NCBI RefSeq assembly: GCF_018394335.1
Contig: NZ_CP074572.1
Span: 2,480,001-2,544,000, forward strand
Source of the DNA: Shewanella dokdonensis
Lineage (GTDB): Bacteria; Pseudomonadota; Gammaproteobacteria; Enterobacterales; Shewanellaceae
Length of the DNA stretch: 64,000 bases
Reading direction: 5' to 3'
Shown: in pieces, positions 33,037 through 42,130 of the stretch
Layout: each line of letters begins with the position of its first letter
Numbering within the stretch: the stretch's first letter is position 1
The notes under the pieces: model-generated
Databases searched by the model: none
Told to the model about the DNA's origin: nothing
The model's input: only the letters and a program-made list of their open reading frames with translations
Program-made: the position numbers and the translations under genes

Positions 33037-33050
33037 TTGATCCAGAACAA
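33037..33050. promoter_or_regulatory. Candidate FNR/CRP-type site between ttrBCA and ttrSR
   Basis: TTGAT-CCAG-AACAA matches 9 of the 10 fixed bases of the FNR consensus TTGAT-N4-ATCAA. It lies in the 184-base divergent promoter region. In Salmonella ttrBCA needs FNR, so a site here would fit anaerobic control. Confidence 0.5.
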
Positions 33051-33109
33051 TAAAATCCCGCTAGAATGACCGGCAAACTGAGTAAAATTTTTGGGAAAAC
33101 GTCACCGCT

Positions 33110-34921
33110 ATGCGCAAAACCACTCAGCTGGGCTGCTTGTGTCTTTGGATGTTGCTAGTGCCATTACTGTCGGTAAACGCGTCGGTAACAGCCGATACGC
33201 TGCCGGTGGATGAAACCCAATACGCACTGGTGGATGTTGGTGTGCTGGCTATTCGCGGTTACCGCGATAGTATCAACCGCTGGCAACCGACCATGCAGTG
33301 GCTGGAGCAGCAGATCCCTGGCACTTACTTCCGTTTGCATCCGATGACGCTAGATGAACTGTCTGATGCGGTCGCCGCGCAGGATCTGGATTTTGTGATC
33401 ACCAATCCTGGACAGTCGGTATTGCTGGCGCGGCAGTATTCACTGAGCTGGCTGGCGACATTGAAGAGTCGCCTCAACGGCGGTCAGCCGATGCAGGTGG
33501 GGTCAGCGCTGGTGGTGCGGCGCGATTCGCCGATCCAAGCATTTGCGGATTTAAAAGATAAACGTTTAGCTATTGTCTCCCCACATGCCTTTGGTGGCTA
33601 TCTGACTTTGGTGTATGCGGCTTGGAAACAGCAGATTGATCTGCCTAATACGGTCGCGCAGTTGCTGCCAATAGGATTCCCGTTGGACAATCTGTTGTAC
33701 GCCTTGCGCGATGGTAAAGCCGATGCCGCTGTGGTGCCTGTGTGTCAGCTAGAACAGATGGCTGCTGAGCATTTACTTAATGCCGATAATTACCGAATAG
33801 TGGAAGACCACACTCCCGCGGGTTTTGGCTGCAAGGTTTCCACTGCACTGTATCCTAACTGGTCATTGGCCAAGACCAGTCGTGCCGGGCAGAAGCTGGC
33901 AAAACAGGTAACGCAAGCATTGCTAGCTTTGCCGGAACAGAGTGCGGCGGCTACTGCGGCGGATTCACTCGGCTGGACCACCGCCGTGAGCCAACTGACC
34001 ATAGATCGATTGTATAAAGATCTCGACATGCATCCATTGCAGGCTCCTTGGTGGCAACGGGCGATGGTGTGGCTTAAAGAACACAGCCAGTGGGGTTGGA
34101 GTATTCTGCTACTGCTAATTTCGCTTAATGCTTACCATTTCTGGCTGGAATATCGCTTCAACCGCCGCGGTCATCAATTGGCGCGGGCACAACGTAAACT
34201 CAGTGAAAATCTGGTACTGCTGGAACACGCTCAGCGCGCAGCGGTTGCCGGTGAATTAGGCGCCAGTCTGGCCCATGAACTGAATCAACCGCTGGCGGCC
34301 ATTGGTAATTATTGCCACGGTGCCAGTGTGCGTTTGCAACAAGGACAACTGGAAAAGTTGCCGCAAGCATTACAGCAGATAGATGCTGAAGTTGGGCGCG
34401 CTCGGGCGATTATTCAACGATTGCGCGGTCTATTGAAAAAACAGCCCGCCGCGAAACAGCAGCAGTTATTGCGACCGTTGGTGCTGGATACGGTCGAACT
34501 GTTGCAATTCGAACTGGATAAACAGCAGATCCAGTTGCAGTGGCAGTTGCTGGGTCGAGAACAGCGGCAATGGCTGGAACCTGTCGCCATCCAACAACTG
34601 CTAGTTAATCTGCTGAAAAATGCCATTGATGCGCTGGCAGAATGTCCACAGACAGATAAACGTATTGAGGTGTTGCTGGATTACTGCCAGCCGCAGCAGG
34701 TCATGGTGCAGATCCAGGATAATGGCCCTGGGCTAAGCCGTGATGCCAGTGAACTGATGCAGGCATTTACCAGCACCAAACGCCAAGGGTTGGGGTTAGG
34801 ATTGGTGATTTGCCGCGAAATTGTGGAAAGCCACGGCGGTAAGCTGTCGATGAATAATGCCGATTCAGGTGGTTGCCTGGTACAGCTGACTCTGTCTTTA
34901 AAGGAACAAGCGGATGGTTGA
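33110..34921 (+). CDS. ttrS: Tetrathionate sensor histidine kinase TtrS
   Basis: A 603-residue membrane sensor. A signal peptide and a periplasmic PhnD-like substrate-binding domain (about residues 35-300; ITNPGQSVLLARQY) precede a transmembrane helix at about 328-345. The cytoplasmic kinase has the H-box GASLAHELNQPLAAIGNY with the phosphorylated His near residue 390, the N-box NLLKNAIDAL, DNGPGLS and the G-box GLGLGLVICREIVESHGG. It overlaps ttrR by 8 bases. It should sense tetrathionate and activate ttrBCA through TtrR. Confidence 0.92.
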   Translation: MRKTTQLGCLCLWMLLVPLLSVNASVTADTLPVDETQYALVDVGVLAIRGYRDSINRWQPTMQWLEQQIPGTYFRLHPMTLDELSDAVAAQDLDFVITNPGQSVLLARQYSLSWLATLKSRLNGGQPMQVGSALVVRRDSPIQAFADLKDKRLAIVSPHAFGGYLTLVYAAWKQQIDLPNTVAQLLPIGFPLDNLLYALRDGKADAAVVPVCQLEQMAAEHLLNADNYRIVEDHTPAGFGCKVSTALYPNWSLAKTSRAGQKLAKQVTQALLALPEQSAAATAADSLGWTTAVSQLTIDRLYKDLDMHPLQAPWWQRAMVWLKEHSQWGWSILLLLISLNAYHFWLEYRFNRRGHQLARAQRKLSENLVLLEHAQRAAVAGELGASLAHELNQPLAAIGNYCHGASVRLQQGQLEKLPQALQQIDAEVGRARAIIQRLRGLLKKQPAAKQQQLLRPLVLDTVELLQFELDKQQIQLQWQLLGREQRQWLEPVAIQQLLVNLLKNAIDALAECPQTDKRIEVLLDYCQPQQVMVQIQDNGPGLSRDASELMQAFTSTKRQGLGLGLVICREIVESHGGKLSMNNADSGGCLVQLTLSLKEQADG

Positions 34922-35533
34922 AGATAAACTCTCGGTGTATTTGGTGGATGACGATGCGTCCGTGTTGCGTTCACTGAGTTTCATGCTGGAAAGCTACGAT
35001 TTCCAGGTGCATGAGTTTGTCAGTGCAGAAGCTTTCATTGCCGCAGAGGTTTGGCAACAGACTGGCTGTGTGATCCTCGATATGCGGATGCCTGGACTGA
35101 GTGGCCAACAGCTGCATCAATTGCTGAGGCAACATCAGAGTCCACTGGCAGTGATCTATCTGACCGGGCATGGCGATGTGCCTCTGGCGGTGGATGCGTT
35201 AAAACAGGGGGCCGTGGATTTTTCCAGAAACCGGCAGATGGCGCCATGCTGGCACAAGCGGTTACCAAGGCGATGCAAAGCTCACAGGCTAACGCCCTAA
35301 GACAGCAGCAACTACAGACGTATCAAAAGCTGACGCCGCGAGAACGAGAAATCCTGAAACTGATCGCCAAAGGTTATAAAAATCAGCAGATTGCCGATGA
35401 ATTATTCATCGCTGTACGGACGGTGGAAATTCATCGAGCGAATTTAATGCGGGGGATGCAGGTCGATTCGCTGGCAGAGCTGATGCTCACATATGCCGCC
35501 ATTGCCGATGTGTTGGCTCAATCAGCCAGTTGA
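34914..35533 (+). CDS. ttrR: Tetrathionate response regulator TtrR (frameshifted)
   Basis: A LuxR/FixJ-type response regulator, 206 residues after correction. Receiver domain: VYLVDDDASVLRS and the phosphorylated Asp in CVILDMRMPGLSG (about residue 57); the output HTH is LTPREREILKLIAKGYKNQQ, then IADELFIAVRTVEIHRANLM. The break is a GATTTTTCC that should have six T, at about 35220; restoring it gives VDFFQKPADGAML. It converges with the next gene, overlapping by 16 bases. Confidence 0.9.
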
Positions 35534-36237
35534 TTATCGGCTTTCAGTGGTATCCGCTTAGGCTGTGGTAATTGTACTGCTAACTCGGGAATATGCAGCT
35601 GTGCGGCTATATAGCGGGTGAGTGCGGCTTCATCGACTTTACCGTTTGCAGTCTGGTATTCATGCAGATGTTGAAACCACAAACTGGCCACTTGTAGCTG
35701 TTGTGGTGAGTAAGGCACCTGCACTGCCGAGGCTTGCCAATACACACCATTAAAACTTTTACCATCATCGCCTTTGCCATCGGTATATAACACCACATCG
35801 GCCAATTGGTAACCTTTGCCCGTCAAATCTTTGTTGGGTTCTAGTATCACATGCACCACAGTTGCGTCACGGTTGATGGCCATAGTGCGCGCCACCTTAA
35901 TCGCCGTACCTAGGTATTGTTCATAGCTGTTAGCGTAAGTCGAGGTAATTACTACCCGCAGTTGTGGCCGACCAGCCTCAGTATCAATCTTTGAACTCAA
36001 TACTTCATAAGACATTGCCCGCCGAGCTAGCGCTGCAATCGGGGTTGGCCAACTGCGGTTGATGTCAACCGCAGGAGGGCGGGATTCAATCGCGGGAACT
36101 TCAGCAGTAACACTCGTTTTGGGTGGTGCAGGACGGAAATTATCTTTACTCGGTGTCGAGGTAAAGTACAGCACCAGCACTATCACCAAGGTAACCACAA
36201 TGATAACAGCAACCTGTACTGCCCGTTTATCCTGCAT
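35518..36237 (-). CDS. Membrane-anchored protein of unknown function
   Basis: A 239-residue protein with one N-terminal transmembrane segment (VAVIIVVTLVIVLVLYF) and a periplasmic or cytoplasmic soluble part. The visible motifs (YEVLSSKIDTEAGRPQLRVV, STYANSYEQYLGTAI, ATVVHVILEPN) are not ones I can assign to a named family with confidence; similar proteins occur in Shewanella-like genomes next to unrelated genes. Convergent with ttrR, so probably not part of tetrathionate control. Confidence 0.7.
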   Translation of the reverse strand: MQDKRAVQVAVIIVVTLVIVLVLYFTSTPSKDNFRPAPPKTSVTAEVPAIESRPPAVDINRSWPTPIAALARRAMSYEVLSSKIDTEAGRPQLRVVITSTYANSYEQYLGTAIKVARTMAINRDATVVHVILEPNKDLTGKGYQLADVVLYTDGKGDDGKSFNGVYWQASAVQVPYSPQQLQVASLWFQHLHEYQTANGKVDEAALTRYIAAQLHIPELAVQLPQPKRIPLKADNQLAD

Positions 36238-36446
36238 TTTTACTCCCGTGTCGGCTATTTATGTCGCCATTACCTATTTGCAACGGCTGATTATTCTGCG
36301 CTTCTTGTGTATAATCGCGCCCCTGCAAAATTTACGCTTTATAGCTGCATACTGCAGTGTAACGCTTTTACTGCGTGCTGTACGGCACCTTACAATGAAA
36401 GTATTCATGATGCCAGGTATTTGGCCAGTAGATGAAAGATAACCCT

Positions 36447-36514
36447 ATGAAAAAATCATAGATTTGGCAAAAAACCGACAGTTCAGCATTGCACCGATGC
36501 TGGATTGGACGGAT
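36447..36514 (+). pseudogene. dusA: 5' fragment of tRNA-dihydrouridine synthase DusA, cut by the prophage
   Basis: The first 24 codons of dusA. After restoring one A in the six-A run they read MKKIIDLAKNRQFSIAPMLD, then WTD, the universal DusA start. Homology stops at 36514 and a stop codon follows shortly. DusA makes dihydrouridine in the tRNA D-loop. The rest of the gene is expected at the far end of the prophage, beyond the window, where element DNA may supply a new 5' end. A TATAAT promoter element lies at 36310-36315 upstream. Confidence 0.82.
36482..36514. other. Attachment site (left end) of the prophage within dusA
   Basis: The conserved dusA segment coding FSIAPMLDWTD is the recognised target of DusA-associated site-specific integrases. 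Chromosomal homology ends here and AT-rich foreign DNA begins. The exact crossover and direct-repeat partner are outside the window. Confidence 0.72.
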
Positions 36515-36526
36515 TTAATGATTTAG

Positions 36527-36861
36527 TGGAGATTAGCCGGATTTGTGGATCATATATGGTTCATTAGCATAACTGTGGATCATGTTTTATACATTTTGCC
36601 GAACTACTGTGCTCAGTAGTACTTTTGGCTATTCTGTTGTATTGGCGTGACCTGAGACCCACTTCAACGAAGTAATATTGACCAACGTATTACTAATATC
36701 TCAAAGTAGCACTAGTGCAGATAGTGCAGATAGTGCAGATAGTGCAGATAGTGCAGATAGTGCAGACTCACATCTGTGAACCATCATATATTGATATATT
36801 CAGCAATCTGATGTTTAATAAGGTGTTGATATATAGTCAGAATTAATCACAAGGATCGAGA
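36527..36861. other. Gene-free left end of prophage with repeats
   Basis: 335 bases between the dusA break and the first cargo gene. It holds two copies of TGTGGATCAT (36544-36553 and 36574-36583, 30 bases apart) and a 9-base tandem repeat. These may be integrase arm or excisionase sites; no gene is seen. Confidence 0.6.
36714..36767. repeat. Tandem repeat, six 9-base units (AGTGCAGAT)
   Basis: Five perfect copies and a sixth ending in C instead of T. Located in the prophage left end upstream of the ABC-3C operon. Such repeats vary in copy number between strains. Confidence 0.95.
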
Positions 36862-37762
36862 TTGAGCTTCAAATTGAATATGGATGGAGACCTTTGGGAA
36901 GGTTTCTGTGAAAGAATGCTTCGGTATGAGTTCGGATGGAAGAACTTTACTAGTGTCCCTCATTACGATAGGGGGATCATGGCATTGAGTTTTTTACAAA
37001 TTGTGGTGTTATTTTTCAATGTTATTACCCTGATCCGAATTATTCTATGGCGGATTATAAAAATCATGTGAAAAAAGATTACCACTGATCTTGGTAAGTT
37101 AAAAAATATGAACTTGATATACAAGATATGCTTGGCGAAGTAAAAATATCCACATGGATTTTATTAATTCCATTTATCAAATCAAGAGACTTACTAAAAT
37201 TTTGTAAAATTAAAGAAAAACAGATTCCAACTCTTTCATTTTCATCGCCAACAGGAATAACTGTCAAAATTGAGACAGATGATACATTCCCAAAGGGGTC
37301 GTTGTTCTCTAGAACTTATATTGGTGAAGAGATAAATATTCCGATTCAGGAAATTCAAGCTGAAAGTACAGATGTCTGGAAAGAAAATAATAATTATTTT
37401 TTCGATAACTTATGTCGAAAAACAGCTAAAATAACCGATGCTAACTTGGACAGTGTCCGAACAGAACTTATTAAAAAGTATATACAAATAGAGGATTTGA
37501 TGGATGCTTATCGAGATCAATTCCCAGATTTATATACAGAAATTACAAATATAGCCTTAGTCAATTTGGATGAACTTAGGAATCAAAATCTTTTTATCAA
37601 GGAAGAACCCAGAAAAATAATGATTTCTTTGTTAGAAAAAATCGAAAAACTTTTAAAGAAATTGAGAAAACTATATCTGGTGCTAATATAGAGCTTTTTT
37701 CTAGTGGATTTATAGCTCAATGGTTAGCTCAATGTAAGATGGATTTTATTTTAGATGACTGA
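36862..37762 (+). CDS. ABC-3C system effector component, restriction-endonuclease-like N-terminus (frameshifted)
   Basis: First gene of a three-gene conflict operon. The frame is broken four times (about 36975, 37075, 37105 and 37645), each in a G or A run; corrected it gives 300 residues. The N-terminus (DLWEGFCERMLRYEFGWKNF, DRGDHGIEFFTNCG, VIFQCYYPD) looks like a PD-(D/E)xK-type nuclease fold: G-D-H-G-I-E then Q-C-Y, where the usual catalytic Lys is Cys. The C-terminal about 60 residues (GANIELFSSGFIAQWLAQCK) would be the shared ABC-3C C-terminal domain. TTG 36862 follows AAGGAT; ATG 36880 is an alternative. It overlaps the next start by 8 bases. The family call is from pattern memory, not a search. 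Confidence 0.65.
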
Positions 37763-38222
37763 TATCAGTAACATAGACAGTAAGAAAAAGGCTAAACCTG
37801 TTATTAGTGATGCAGGGTATCCTCTACCGATAGAATTAAGGCCGATATGGCGCATAGCTTTGATGTGTTTAGCTATTAGCATAGTTGGATCGGATAACTC
37901 TTTAAAATTAAATAAAGTACGAGTGTTTCTATGGATGTTGATTAGACCAAAAAAGTGGGACGGTTACTATGAATCATTACATGCATATAATTCATCTGTT
38001 TTTTCAATGTCTTCCGATAAATCCACAGATGTGGCTATTGAGATTGCAATTGCAAAAGGATTTGTGAAGTTGGAATCAGATTCTTTGGTTCTAGATTCAG
38101 AAGGATATCGACTAATAGATTTAATATCTGAGATTGATATCTTCAAAAATGAAGTTGAATTTGTTGAATCAATAAAAAATAAGGTTACCGATAAATATAT
38201 TAAGAGTCTTTGGGGGAAATAA
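37755..38222 (+). CDS. ABC-3C system middle component
   Basis: A 155-residue protein, the linking subunit found between effector and ATPase in ABC-three-component systems; these proteins contain a winged-helix-like fold and no enzymatic motif. Visible: YPLPIELRPIWRIALMCLAI, LNKVRVFLWMLIRPKKWDGY and AIAKGFVKLESDSLVLDSEG, a helix-strand pattern like a winged helix (short hairpin at the end). ATG overlaps the effector stop and its stop is one base from the ATPase ATG, so the three are translated together. Confidence 0.65.
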   Translation: MTDISNIDSKKKAKPVISDAGYPLPIELRPIWRIALMCLAISIVGSDNSLKLNKVRVFLWMLIRPKKWDGYYESLHAYNSSVFSMSSDKSTDVAIEIAIAKGFVKLESDSLVLDSEGYRLIDLISEIDIFKNEVEFVESIKNKVTDKYIKSLWGK

Positions 38223-38223
38223 A

Positions 38224-40220
38224 ATGCTTGGACTTACATTAAAATGTTTGAAGGTAACCTCTGTAACAAATGATGGTACATATTCTGTAGTATTAAATTT
38301 TAGTAAAGGTTTAAATATTTTACGGGCAGAAAACTCGTCAGGTAAGTCCACATGTATTAACTCAATAGCCTATGCAATGGGCTTAGATGCTGTTTTAGGA
38401 CCCGGTAGAAGAAAGCCTTTTCCTAGATCGATGCACCAATTTTTGGAAGCATCTAAAGAAGATCCAACTCCTCATATTGTTAAACGATCCTTTGTCGAAC
38501 TAGAGGTTGAAAATAAAAATGGCAGATGGGCTAAGTTTAAAAGAGATGTAGAGGGTAATGCAGAGAAGGTTACTGTCTATGATAATAGTAATAACGTCAG
38601 TGATTTTTTCTTGGGAAGTGCGGGCTCTGTTGGTTCTGCAAAGAGCGAGAAAGGATTCCACTATTGGCTAGAGAGATTTATCGGTTGGACGATGCCTACC
38701 TTAGTTACTCACGATGGTAAACCTACTAGACTCTATTTAGAATGTATTTTCCCACTTTTTTTATTGAGCAAAAGAGAGGATGGTCAGAAATACAGGCCAA
38801 TACCCCAACTTACTATGGAATAAAAGGCGTAAAAAAAGCAGCGCTAGAATTTTGTTTAGGAGTAGAATCATATAAGCAGAAAAATAGACTTGCTGAGTTA
38901 ATGGCGATAAAGAATGATATCAAGCAATCTTGGGATCAGATTATAGGGAGCGCAGCCTCATTAGCTGAGTTTAGTGGCCTGAAATTACAACTTGGTTGTA
39001 CCCTTGAAAAAGAGAGCTTCTTTCCTTTAGTTTCATTTCAAGTACCTCATCAGGATTCATATACGGATTTAGAATCATACGTAAATGGATTAGAATCGCG
39101 GTTATCAGATATTTTAAGCAATATTAAGACTTGGCCTTTATATAATGAAGTCTCTGAATTGGCAGCAAAGAAACGGTCTTTGCTGAGAGTTTTTGATGAA
39201 TTAAAACAAAAGCAAGAAGGGATTTTAATTTCTATAAATAGATCATCTGCAAAAATAGAGAATTTAAGAGAGGAGTTGGATAAGTATAAGCAACTGAAAC
39301 GTTTGCATGATGTTGGTAGTGAAATAAATTTTCAAACAGAAATTACTTCATGCCCTATCTGTGAATCTGATCTTTATGATAGCTTATCTAAAGTTCCTGT
39401 CCGAGCCAAACCACTTTCTGTCGAGCAAAACATAGATTTTTTAAAGAATCAAATTGAATTCTATAATGGCATTAATAATAAACAATTAAATGATATCAAA
39501 GATATTGAAGTAAAGTTAATTGAAAATCAGAATTACATGGATAATGTTCAATCAAGAATTATTAATTTGAAGTCTGATGAATCGCAATTTATTGAGCTAT
39601 ATGGTCAAGATTTAAAGAGAAAAGTAGAATTAGAAAATGAAATAAGAGAGTTAAAAAAGTTACTGCTGAAACAAAATGAATTAAATAATAGAGCGAAAGG
39701 CTATTATGAAGATTGGATTAATATCTCATCTGAATATACTGAAATTACTAAGAAGAAAAATGAGGATGTTTCATTCAGAATTCGTAATGAGCTAAAAAAT
39801 AAGATGATTACTAATTTATCCGAATTTGGCTATAATTCGGCTAATAAAACATATATTCAAATTTCTGAGCAGACACTGCGTCCGGAGTTAGATGGGTTTG
39901 ATATTGTTGCGGATTCTTCAGCAAGTGATTATATCAGAATCATATGGTCATATACTCTAGCTCTTTTGGAGTTAGGCATTGTTCACGAGTCTGTTAAACA
40001 TGGAGGTTTTGTTGTCTTTGACGAGCCTCGGCAACATGAAACTGACAAAGCAAGCTTTGCTTCATTATTGAATAAATCCAGTTCGTTAATAGATATTGGA
40101 GGACAAGTAATTGTCGCTACTAGTATAAGTTCTAAAGAGTTGGAAGATTATGATCTGGATAACGCTAATATTAGAATTTTTAATGATGGTGAATATATTT
40201 TAAAAAAAGAAATGTCTTAA
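38224..40220 (+). CDS. ABC-3C system SMC/Rad50-like ATPase (frameshifted)
   Basis: A 665-residue ATPase after restoring one T in a seven-T run near 38762. Walker A is AENSSGKST at residues 35-43; Walker B is FVVFDEPRQHE near residue 598; a degenerate signature SASDYIRIIW precedes it. Between them a coiled coil (about 215-560) is interrupted by TSCPICESDLYDSL near residue 376, a CxxC like the zinc hook of Rad50. Such ABC ATPases are thought to sense DNA or RNA and license the effector. AT-rich compared with flanking phage genes, which suggests acquisition by transfer. Confidence 0.82.
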
Positions 40221-40331
40221 TAATATTTTTTAGAGTCTGAACTTAAGTATTTTAATGAAGCAAAAAGTCATCTATTGAAGTTTTGGCGAGTCAACCGATT
40301 ATTGAGGCACATATATAATATGGAGGTGTCA

Positions 40332-40955
40332 TTGAACAATGGAATGCTACGTAGGTACACGAATCTACCTTCGTTACTATGCATGTTAACAAACAAGCAA
40401 CTTACATTACTAGATCCAGCGACTTGGGATGATAGAAATGATTCCTATTATCTTAAGCTCTATACAAAAAGGAAATCCCTGGAATGCACGTTAGCATTGT
40501 GTCTAACTGAGAAAAATGAAACTTATCACCATTGGAGTGTCTTTACATCTAGGGAAAATGGTGTCTGCATTGTCTTTGACAGAAAGAAATTAGAAGCTCA
40601 TTTGGACACGCAAAAAAATATCATGCATGGTCCCGTTAAGTATATGATGCTATCTACAGTGCGAAAATATGGCGTAGGGATAGAAGATTTGCCATTTATG
40701 AAAAGATTCGCATTTAGTGATGAGTCTGAGTACAGGATTATTCATCCATCGTGTAGGGATATCGGTTGCAAACATATACAAATACCGATGGATATCATTA
40801 GAAAGGTGTCGGTTAATCCATGGGCACCAGATGCTTTCTTCAAAGTCATAAAGGATACCATCAAAAATATTAGTGGTTGTGAGAAGGTTAAAGTCGGAAA
40901 GTCCTCACTAATTGATAATAAAGAGTGGCGGCGCATTGGAGATAAAATTGCTTAA
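40332..40955 (+). CDS. DUF2971-like protein
   Basis: The N-terminal MLRRYTNLPSLLCMLTNKQL, TLLDPATWDDRNDSYYL region is typical of DUF2971 proteins (short helix, then a W-D-D acidic turn), which often sit in defence islands and on mobile elements; molecular function is unknown. About 207 residues. The start is uncertain: TTG 40332 has GGAGG five bases upstream, ATG 40320 or TTG 40275 are alternatives. It follows the ATPase but is probably a separate unit, ending in an attC-like site. Confidence 0.68.
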   Translation: MNNGMLRRYTNLPSLLCMLTNKQLTLLDPATWDDRNDSYYLKLYTKRKSLECTLALCLTEKNETYHHWSVFTSRENGVCIVFDRKKLEAHLDTQKNIMHGPVKYMMLSTVRKYGVGIEDLPFMKRFAFSDESEYRIIHPSCRDIGCKHIQIPMDIIRKVSVNPWAPDAFFKVIKDTIKNISGCEKVKVGKSSLIDNKEWRRIGDKIA

Positions 40956-40981
40956 CAAGGCCAGTCACTGGGACGTTATGC
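40950..40981 (+). repeat. attC-like site after the DUF2971 gene
   Basis: GCTTAAC (40950-40956, perfect R'' RYYYAAC, containing the gene's TAA stop) and GTTATGC (40975-40981, 6 of 7 of GTTRRRY) flank a CCAGT / ACTGG hairpin. At 32 bases it is shorter than minimal functional attC sites, so it may be a degenerate relic. Confidence 0.5.
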
Positions 40982-41014
40982 CTGTGTAAGACCAATTACA
41001 TTAAGAGGTGCTTT

Positions 41015-41671
41015 GTGAATAAAAAACTACAGCAAAGATTCTCTGAGCTAGAAGCTCAGTTAGATGAAATTGAAAAAACCAAGAAATCTGTTAATGGAGT
41101 ATACGGGGACACTGAAACTATTGATTATGATCTTTTTACCGGATGGAAAGTAAAGGTCAAGAACTTATTGGCCACCGCCTGTGGCGAGAATTCACAGCAT
41201 TTTGTTGCTTTCGAGAGAGGCGAGAAACGTGGCACTATGGAGTCAAATTACTCCATTAAGAAACGACTTGGCGCTATATTCTTGGCTGCCAAAGAAGATT
41301 TTGATGGTGGGTATTTAGCTTCTCTCAAATATTTAGTTCAAGCGGAGGTTTTCGATAGTGAATTAGAGCAAGCAAAAGAGCTGCTTTCTAGTGGTTATAA
41401 ATTGGCTTCTGCTGTTATTTGTGGCGTTGTTCTAGAAACTGCTTTACGAGATCTATGTGACAGCAATGCAATTCCACACGGCAAGCTAGACACAATGAAT
41501 GCGCAACTAGCAAAAGCCGGTGTCTATAACAGGCTTCAACAAAAACGCATAACGGCAATCGCCGATATACGGAACAGCGCTGCGCACGGTAGGCCAGAAG
41601 AGTTTATCGATCTAGATGTAGAAAATATGATCCGTGACGTAGAGAGTTTTTTGCTTAGCTATTTGGCATAA
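41015..41671 (+). CDS. HEPN/DUF4145-like domain protein
   Basis: A 218-residue protein. An N-terminal coiled coil (about residues 3-30) and a C-terminal all-alpha domain with ASAVICGVVLETALRDLCDS and ADIRNSAAHG, whose RxxxxH at about residues 186-191 is the HEPN RNase signature. DUF4145/HEPN proteins are ribonucleases or toxins in abortive infection systems. GTG start at 41015. A cassette-type attC-like site follows the stop. Confidence 0.72.
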   Translation: MNKKLQQRFSELEAQLDEIEKTKKSVNGVYGDTETIDYDLFTGWKVKVKNLLATACGENSQHFVAFERGEKRGTMESNYSIKKRLGAIFLAAKEDFDGGYLASLKYLVQAEVFDSELEQAKELLSSGYKLASAVICGVVLETALRDLCDSNAIPHGKLDTMNAQLAKAGVYNRLQQKRITAIADIRNSAAHGRPEEFIDLDVENMIRDVESFLLSYLA

Positions 41672-41713
41672 CAAAGCATTGCAGCGGATAAGCCGCTGAA
41701 TGTGGCGTTATCC
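41666..41713 (+). repeat. attC-like recombination site
   Basis: GCATAAC (41666-41672, which includes the stop codon of the HEPN gene) pairs with GTTATCC (41707-41713); inside, CAGCGG and CCGCTG pair and GCATTG / AATGTGGC resemble the arms of Vibrio/Shewanella-type attC sites. 48 bases, so short but recognisable. Confidence 0.6.
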
Positions 41714-41731
41714 ATCTAAAAGGATTTATTG

Positions 41732-42130
41732 ATGACTGAATCGTTCGCTACTACCTACGCAAAAGCAATAGATGATCTTGCTGGTAAAATTTTCATTCCT
41801 GCGCTGATTGCTTCGTTATTAGTTGAATTTGGTCCTGCATATCAAAGTTGGCGAAATGCAGGGTTAGTTGAGACCTATCTAGCTGTTGCTTTTGGTGGTT
41901 TTCTACTCGCTGGCGTCATATTTTTTACCATGACATATATAAGCATTTATCTTTTCAGCGGAGATGATGCTGCTCCAATTATCGCTGTATTTATAATGCC
42001 ATTGGGTTTTGCCGGGCTATTTCCTGAACAGTTTGTAGATTTCCAAGTACCATTTAGTAGAGTAACCGGCGTAGCAATTTTGGCTTGGTCTTTTGTTTTG
42101 CTTAACAACAAATACTTCAGCAATGATTAA
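41732..42130 (+). CDS. Small membrane protein of unknown function
   Basis: A 132-residue protein with about four hydrophobic segments (residues about 18-32, 48-75, 83-97, 110-124). No recognised domain. The ATG at 41732 is preferred over the TTG at 41729. It sits directly behind the attC-like site at 41666, as a gene cassette would, but no matching site is seen at its own 3' end. A membrane toxin or immunity role is possible but not shown. Confidence 0.6.
   Translation: MTESFATTYAKAIDDLAGKIFIPALIASLLVEFGPAYQSWRNAGLVETYLAVAFGGFLLAGVIFFTMTYISIYLFSGDDAAPIIAVFIMPLGFAGLFPEQFVDFQVPFSRVTGVAILAWSFVLLNNKYFSND

Noticed and set aside
36714..36767. CRISPR array
   Set aside because: The repeat unit is 9 bases and contiguous with no spacers; it is a simple tandem repeat.
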